Assembly: GCA_017430675.1 (NCBI GenBank)
Contig: JAFRMM010000195.1
Coordinates: 27,519-91,518, forward strand
Length of the DNA stretch: 64,000 bases
From: Prevotella sp.
Lineage (GTDB): Bacteria > Bacteroidota > Bacteroidia > Bacteroidales > Bacteroidaceae
Reading direction: 5' to 3'
In this document: positions 61,089 through 64,000 of the stretch, one piece after another
How positions within the stretch are numbered: the first letter of the stretch is position 1
Layout of the letters: every line of letters starts with the position of its first letter
Program-made: the position numbers and the translations under genes
Notes under the pieces: generated by a model
Database searches by the model: none
Seen by the model: the letters and a program-made list of their open reading frames with translations, nothing else
What the model was told of the DNA's origin: nothing

Positions 61089-63656
61089 CTACTCCAAATC
61101 AACCACCGTGATGCCCGCTCCACCGAACTGAACATGTTCATCTCGGAAGTGCGAAACGTTGGGAACAGTGGCCAGATACTGACGGATGATCTGCCTCAGG
61201 ACACCCGATCCGGTACCATGCAGGATCCGCACACGAGACATTCCCACGAGGATGGCATCATCAATGAAATAGGTAACGGCATTGATGGCCTCATCGCCCC
61301 TCATCCCCCTCACGTCAAGATCCTGACGGAAGTTCAATTTGCGCGAGTCAATCACCTCACGGGTGTCACGCGTCACTTGCCCATAAGAACCGGCTATGTT
61401 GCTATTGCGCTCCTCCGTCTTTGTCTGCTGAGACTTAGGCTTCTCGGCATGTTCCAGACGGTCAGCACGCATCTTGGTTCGCATGCCGCCGAAGATGACA
61501 ACAGCCATTTTCCCATCAGTGGACACCACCTCTCCGATGGAGGTAAGACCTTTGATGCGCACTGTGTCACCAGGACTCACAGGGGACGGTTCATGTTGAA
61601 TCCTTGTCATCGAAGACTCAACATGAACCGTCCCCTGTGAGTCCTTATTTGCTTTTTCAGCCTTGCGCTTCTCACGGCGCACCTTACGCTCCTGAATCTG
61701 GCGAATTTTTCGGGCAATAATCTCGTCACTATCCTTCGTGTCAATGTCGGCAACCTCCTCCCTGAAGGTATTCAGTTCCTCACGGATACGACGCGTCTCC
61801 TCTTTCTCCGCCTGGGCCTCCTTGATCTCACGGATAGCATTTTCAATCTTCTTATTGCTCTCGCGCAACAGTTCCTCTGCCTCCTCCTTGGCTTTGCGAA
61901 TAATCTCCTTACGCTGACGCTCTATCTCATTCAGTTCGTCCTCATAAAGCGATATTTTATGCTCCAGGGACTTCTCATGCTGGTGGATGGTCTGGCGTTT
62001 GCCTTCCCAGTACCGCTTATCGCGTACGATATCCTGCAAATACTTATCACTCTGGATATAGTCGGAGCCCACGATATCCGAGGCGTCTTTAATCACCTCC
62101 TCTGGTATGCCTGTCTTCCGAGCGATCTCGATGGCGAACGAAGAGCCGGGTTGTCCGATGGCCAGTTGGAAGAGGGCCTGCATTTCATGACGGTCGTAGA
62201 GCATCGCCCCGTTCACTACGCCTGGATGATCCTCGGCAAAGTGCTTCAGGTTCTGGTAATGGGTGGTTATAACGGCGAATGTCTGTTTCTGCCAGAACTG
62301 CTTCAGCATAGCCTCTGCAATGGCACCTCCAATGGCAGGCTCCGTACCGCTGCCGAACTCGTCGATTAACAACAGGCTCTGGTCGTTGGCCTGGCGCATC
62401 ATCTGCTTCATGTTCACCAGATGACTGGAATAGGTAGATAGGTCGTTCTCTATACTCTGCTCATCGCCGATGTCTATCAGGATGCTCCTGAAGATGCCAC
62501 AGGCAGAACGGTCACCAACAGGTATCGGCAATCCGCATTGGAGCATATACTGCAACAATCCTGTTGTCTTCAGACATACGGACTTACCACCAGCATTGGG
62601 ACCTGAGATGATCAGGATCCGTTTCTCTTGTGTGAGCATGATATCCAGCGGCACCACCTGCTTGCCCTGTTTCTCCAGTGAGAGTTGTAACAACGGGTGG
62701 ATAGCCCGTATCCAGTCGATGTGGGGGCGGTTCTCCACTTGCGGCTCAAAGGCCCCCGTCAGTCTCGCCCATTCTGCTTTAGCGTAGATAAGGTCTATCT
62801 GAGCCAGGAACTGATAGGAGGCGAGCAGTTCATTAACATGGGGGCGAACCTCATCGCTGAACACCGTCAGGATACGGATCACCTCACGCCTTTCTTCGGC
62901 CTCCAACTGGCGCACCTTATTATTAGCCTCCACCACCTCGGCGGGTTCTATGAACACCGTCTTTCCTGTGGCACTCTCGTCGTGCACAATGCCGTTAATT
63001 CTTCGCTTCACGGCAGGTGCCACTGGCAGTACCAGCCGACCGTCGCGCATCGTCGGAGCCGCATCCTTATCCACAAGGCCGTCCTTCTGTGCTGCGTGCA
63101 GAATAGTATATAATGTACGCGAGATACCACCCTGTGTCTTTTCCAACTCGTGGCGAATACTCGCCAGTGTCATAGAGGCCGAGTCCTTGATCTTCCCAAA
63201 CTTGTCGAGAATGGAGTCAATACGGCGGATCATGGCGGGAAAGGTCACCACCCCTTCCGTCAATCTGTGCAAGGCTGGATAAGGATAGACTGGTTCCTTG
63301 TCGTCATCACCCGCCTCTTCGCTACGGTTCAGATAACGCACAATATTGACGATGGTCTCCAATGAACGCCTGAGATTCCACACCTCGTCCTCCTCCAGAT
63401 GAGTACCCTCCAGACGAACACGACTGACGGCCTCCCTAATGTCGAAAAAATACTGCATGGGGAAGTCGTCTTTCTCATCCTGAAGCCTACGAAACTCACG
63501 CACCTGATTCAGCCATTCGTTCACTTCATGGCAATCCGTGGAAAAGGTCATCTCATCTACCTTCTCCTTACCCAGAGTACTGAGGCAACGATCCTTCAGG
63601 AGTTTGCGGATCTCATCGAAGCCAAGTTTATGTTCGAAGTTGTTCGGGTAAATCAC
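61089..63656 (-). CDS. mutS2: Endonuclease MutS2
   Basis: MutS2 ATPase of 855 residues; in other bacteria it limits recombination and rescues collided ribosomes. Core domain, then Walker A GPNAGGKSVCLKTTG near residue 360, Walker B LLLIDEFGSGTEP, a long coiled coil (about 530-660), a KOW-like region (GDTVRIKGLTSIGEV) and a C-terminal Smr nuclease domain (LDVRGMRGDEAINAVTYFID, ILHGTGSGVLRQ). Start is a GTG at 63656, directly beside the TAATTTTG box. Residues 671-695 are encoded by a 72-bp perfect palindrome in the linker before the KOW-like part. Confidence 0.95.
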   Translation of the reverse strand: MIYPNNFEHKLGFDEIRKLLKDRCLSTLGKEKVDEMTFSTDCHEVNEWLNQVREFRRLQDEKDDFPMQYFFDIREAVSRVRLEGTHLEEDEVWNLRRSLETIVNIVRYLNRSEEAGDDDKEPVYPYPALHRLTEGVVTFPAMIRRIDSILDKFGKIKDSASMTLASIRHELEKTQGGISRTLYTILHAAQKDGLVDKDAAPTMRDGRLVLPVAPAVKRRINGIVHDESATGKTVFIEPAEVVEANNKVRQLEAEERREVIRILTVFSDEVRPHVNELLASYQFLAQIDLIYAKAEWARLTGAFEPQVENRPHIDWIRAIHPLLQLSLEKQGKQVVPLDIMLTQEKRILIISGPNAGGKSVCLKTTGLLQYMLQCGLPIPVGDRSACGIFRSILIDIGDEQSIENDLSTYSSHLVNMKQMMRQANDQSLLLIDEFGSGTEPAIGGAIAEAMLKQFWQKQTFAVITTHYQNLKHFAEDHPGVVNGAMLYDRHEMQALFQLAIGQPGSSFAIEIARKTGIPEEVIKDASDIVGSDYIQSDKYLQDIVRDKRYWEGKRQTIHQHEKSLEHKISLYEDELNEIERQRKEIIRKAKEEAEELLRESNKKIENAIREIKEAQAEKEETRRIREELNTFREEVADIDTKDSDEIIARKIRQIQERKVRREKRKAEKANKDSQGTVHVESSMTRIQHEPSPVSPGDTVRIKGLTSIGEVVSTDGKMAVVIFGGMRTKMRADRLEHAEKPKSQQTKTEERNSNIAGSYGQVTRDTREVIDSRKLNFRQDLDVRGMRGDEAINAVTYFIDDAILVGMSRVRILHGTGSGVLRQIIRQYLATVPNVSHFRDEHVQFGGAGITVVDLE
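61573..61644. repeat. REP-like perfect palindrome inside mutS2
   Basis: Arms 61573-61599 and 61618-61644 are 27 bp each and exactly complementary, around an 18-bp loop. The left arm includes CACAGGGGACGGTTCATG. It is in frame in mutS2 and shares its core with the MFS palindrome at 23737-23807. Confidence 0.88.
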
Positions 63657-63660
63657 GCTG

Positions 63661-63668
63661 CAAAATTA
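63661..63668 (-). promoter_or_regulatory. -7 promoter element for mutS2
   Basis: CAAAATTA on plus reads TAATTTTG on minus, ending five bases before the GTG start. This predicts a leaderless or nearly leaderless mRNA. Confidence 0.5.
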
Positions 63669-63707
63669 CACAATTTACAAGAAATAGCCGAAAAAGTTTG
63701 CTTAAAA

Positions 63708-63739
63708 TTTGGTTAATTACGAAAAACTACGTACCTTTG
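63708..63739 (+). promoter_or_regulatory. Promoter for tRNA-Ser
   Basis: TTTG 63708-63711, 20 bases, TACCTTTG 63732-63739, 27 bases before the tRNA 5' end. Confidence 0.8.
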
Positions 63740-63765
63740 CACCCGCTTTCAAGCAAATCCCCACT

Positions 63766-63850
63766 GGAGAGATGGTAGAGTGGTCGATTACAGTAGTCTT
63801 GAAAACTACCGTACCGAGAGGTACCGGGGGTTCGAATCCCTCTCTCTCCG
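63766..63850 (+). tRNA. tRNA-Ser (UGA anticodon)
   Basis: 85 bases. Acceptor GGAGAGA pairs with TCTCTCC, discriminator base G as expected for serine. The anticodon stem GTAGT/ACTAC holds the loop CTTGAAA with anticodon TGA. The variable arm is long (GTACCGAGAGGTAC), as in class II tRNAs, and the T arm has GGTTCGAATCC. CCA is not fully encoded (GCA follows), usual for Bacteroidetes. Confidence 0.95.
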
Positions 63851-63897
63851 CAATATCACGTAATTATCAGTGATTTACAAAATTTACACCCAATTTT

Positions 63898-63931
63898 ACA
63901 CCCAAAAATGTAAAGTTGGGTGTTTTCTTTT
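63898..63931 (+). terminator. Terminator downstream of tRNA-Ser
   Basis: ACACCCAA (63898-63905) pairs with TTGGGTGT (63916-63923), followed by TTTCTTTT. Confidence 0.65.
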
Positions 63932-64000
63932 CACTCACCCTTGCCTTCCTGCCATTCAGAGGGTGTAAGGCCTGTCAGCTCCTTGAACTTTTTGTGGAAA
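63931..64000 (-). CDS. AraC family regulator, C-terminal end only
   Basis: The last 22 codons and a TGA (63931-63933) of a minus-strand gene whose body lies beyond the right edge. The tail reads FHKKFKELTGLTPSEWQEGK, the second helix-turn-helix end of AraC/XylS-type transcription factors (F..FK...G.TPSE). Nothing can be said about its ligand or targets. Confidence 0.7.
   Translation of the reverse strand, partial: FHKKFKELTGLTPSEWQEGKGE

Noticed and set aside
63766..64000. Integrated element at the tRNA-Ser gene
   Set aside because: tRNA 3' ends are common attachment sites, but there is no integrase and no second copy of the tRNA end within the window.

Overview
The window looks like a chromosomal piece of a Bacteroidales genome, most likely Prevotellaceae (Prevotella/Segatella type). 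The evidence is direct: many genes are preceded by the Bacteroidetes promoter TTTG-N19..21-TAnnTTTG, and the gene content includes a UpxY-type NusG paralogue, glutamine synthetase III, DUF1573, DUF3078, DUF2582 (winged helix), a PorT-family barrel, a CHU_C/T9SS C-terminal domain protein and LemA-HtpX. The species cannot be fixed from this alone.

Layout. (1) 1-11401: a surface-glycan cluster of ten glycosyltransferases and one hexapeptide acetyltransferase. Strands alternate and several genes have their own promoter. The first gene is cut by the left edge. (2) 11416-15797: a small conserved protein, a Lys/Ala-tailed winged-helix protein, aspS, a DUF1573 lipoprotein-like protein and a DUF3078 protein. 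(3) 15845-24465: a five-gene run yidC - S9 peptidase - MFS - DUF1846 - MFS. (4) 24444-25840: about 1.4 kb of palindromic repeats, a strong candidate structured RNA with its own promoter and terminator, a frameshifted lipoprotein gene and a truncated DUF6169-like gene. (5) 25945-32046 (minus): LysM/periplasmic-binding protein - PorT-like barrel - POT peptide transporter - NhaC antiporter - endonuclease/exonuclease/phosphatase protein. (6) 32153-35664: T9SS cargo-like protein and uvrA. (7) 35674-37549 (minus): guanine deaminase and xanthine phosphoribosyltransferase. (8) 37550-38175: tandem repeats and a 380-bp element with 89-bp inverted arms. (9) 38159-39522 (minus): a FetAB-like ABC exporter. 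(10) 39606-44443: agmatine deiminase - N-carbamoylputrescine amidase - outer-membrane barrel - glutamine synthetase III, an operon that would release ammonia from agmatine and re-fix it. (11) 44502-56169 (minus): an 11-gene exopolysaccharide/O-antigen operon (UpxY, Wzz, Wzx, four GT2, Wzy, one GT4, two MraY/WecA-family transferases). (12) 56413-63656: DUF554, metallophosphoesterase, LemA-HtpX, a lytic transglycosylase and mutS2. (13) tRNA-Ser(UGA) and the 3' end of an AraC-family gene at the right edge.

The least expected content is repeat biology. Three copies of a 60-bp divergent promoter module have identical spacing between -7 boxes (52 bp) and lie between unrelated gene pairs. Two REP-like palindromes sharing a GGGGAC(A)GGTYCATG core sit in frame inside protein genes (an MFS transporter and mutS2). 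An AT-rich repeat encoding ITNN has entered two further reading frames. A 380-bp inverted-repeat element supplies the stop codon of an ABC permease. No CRISPR array, transposase, integrase or defence system is visible.
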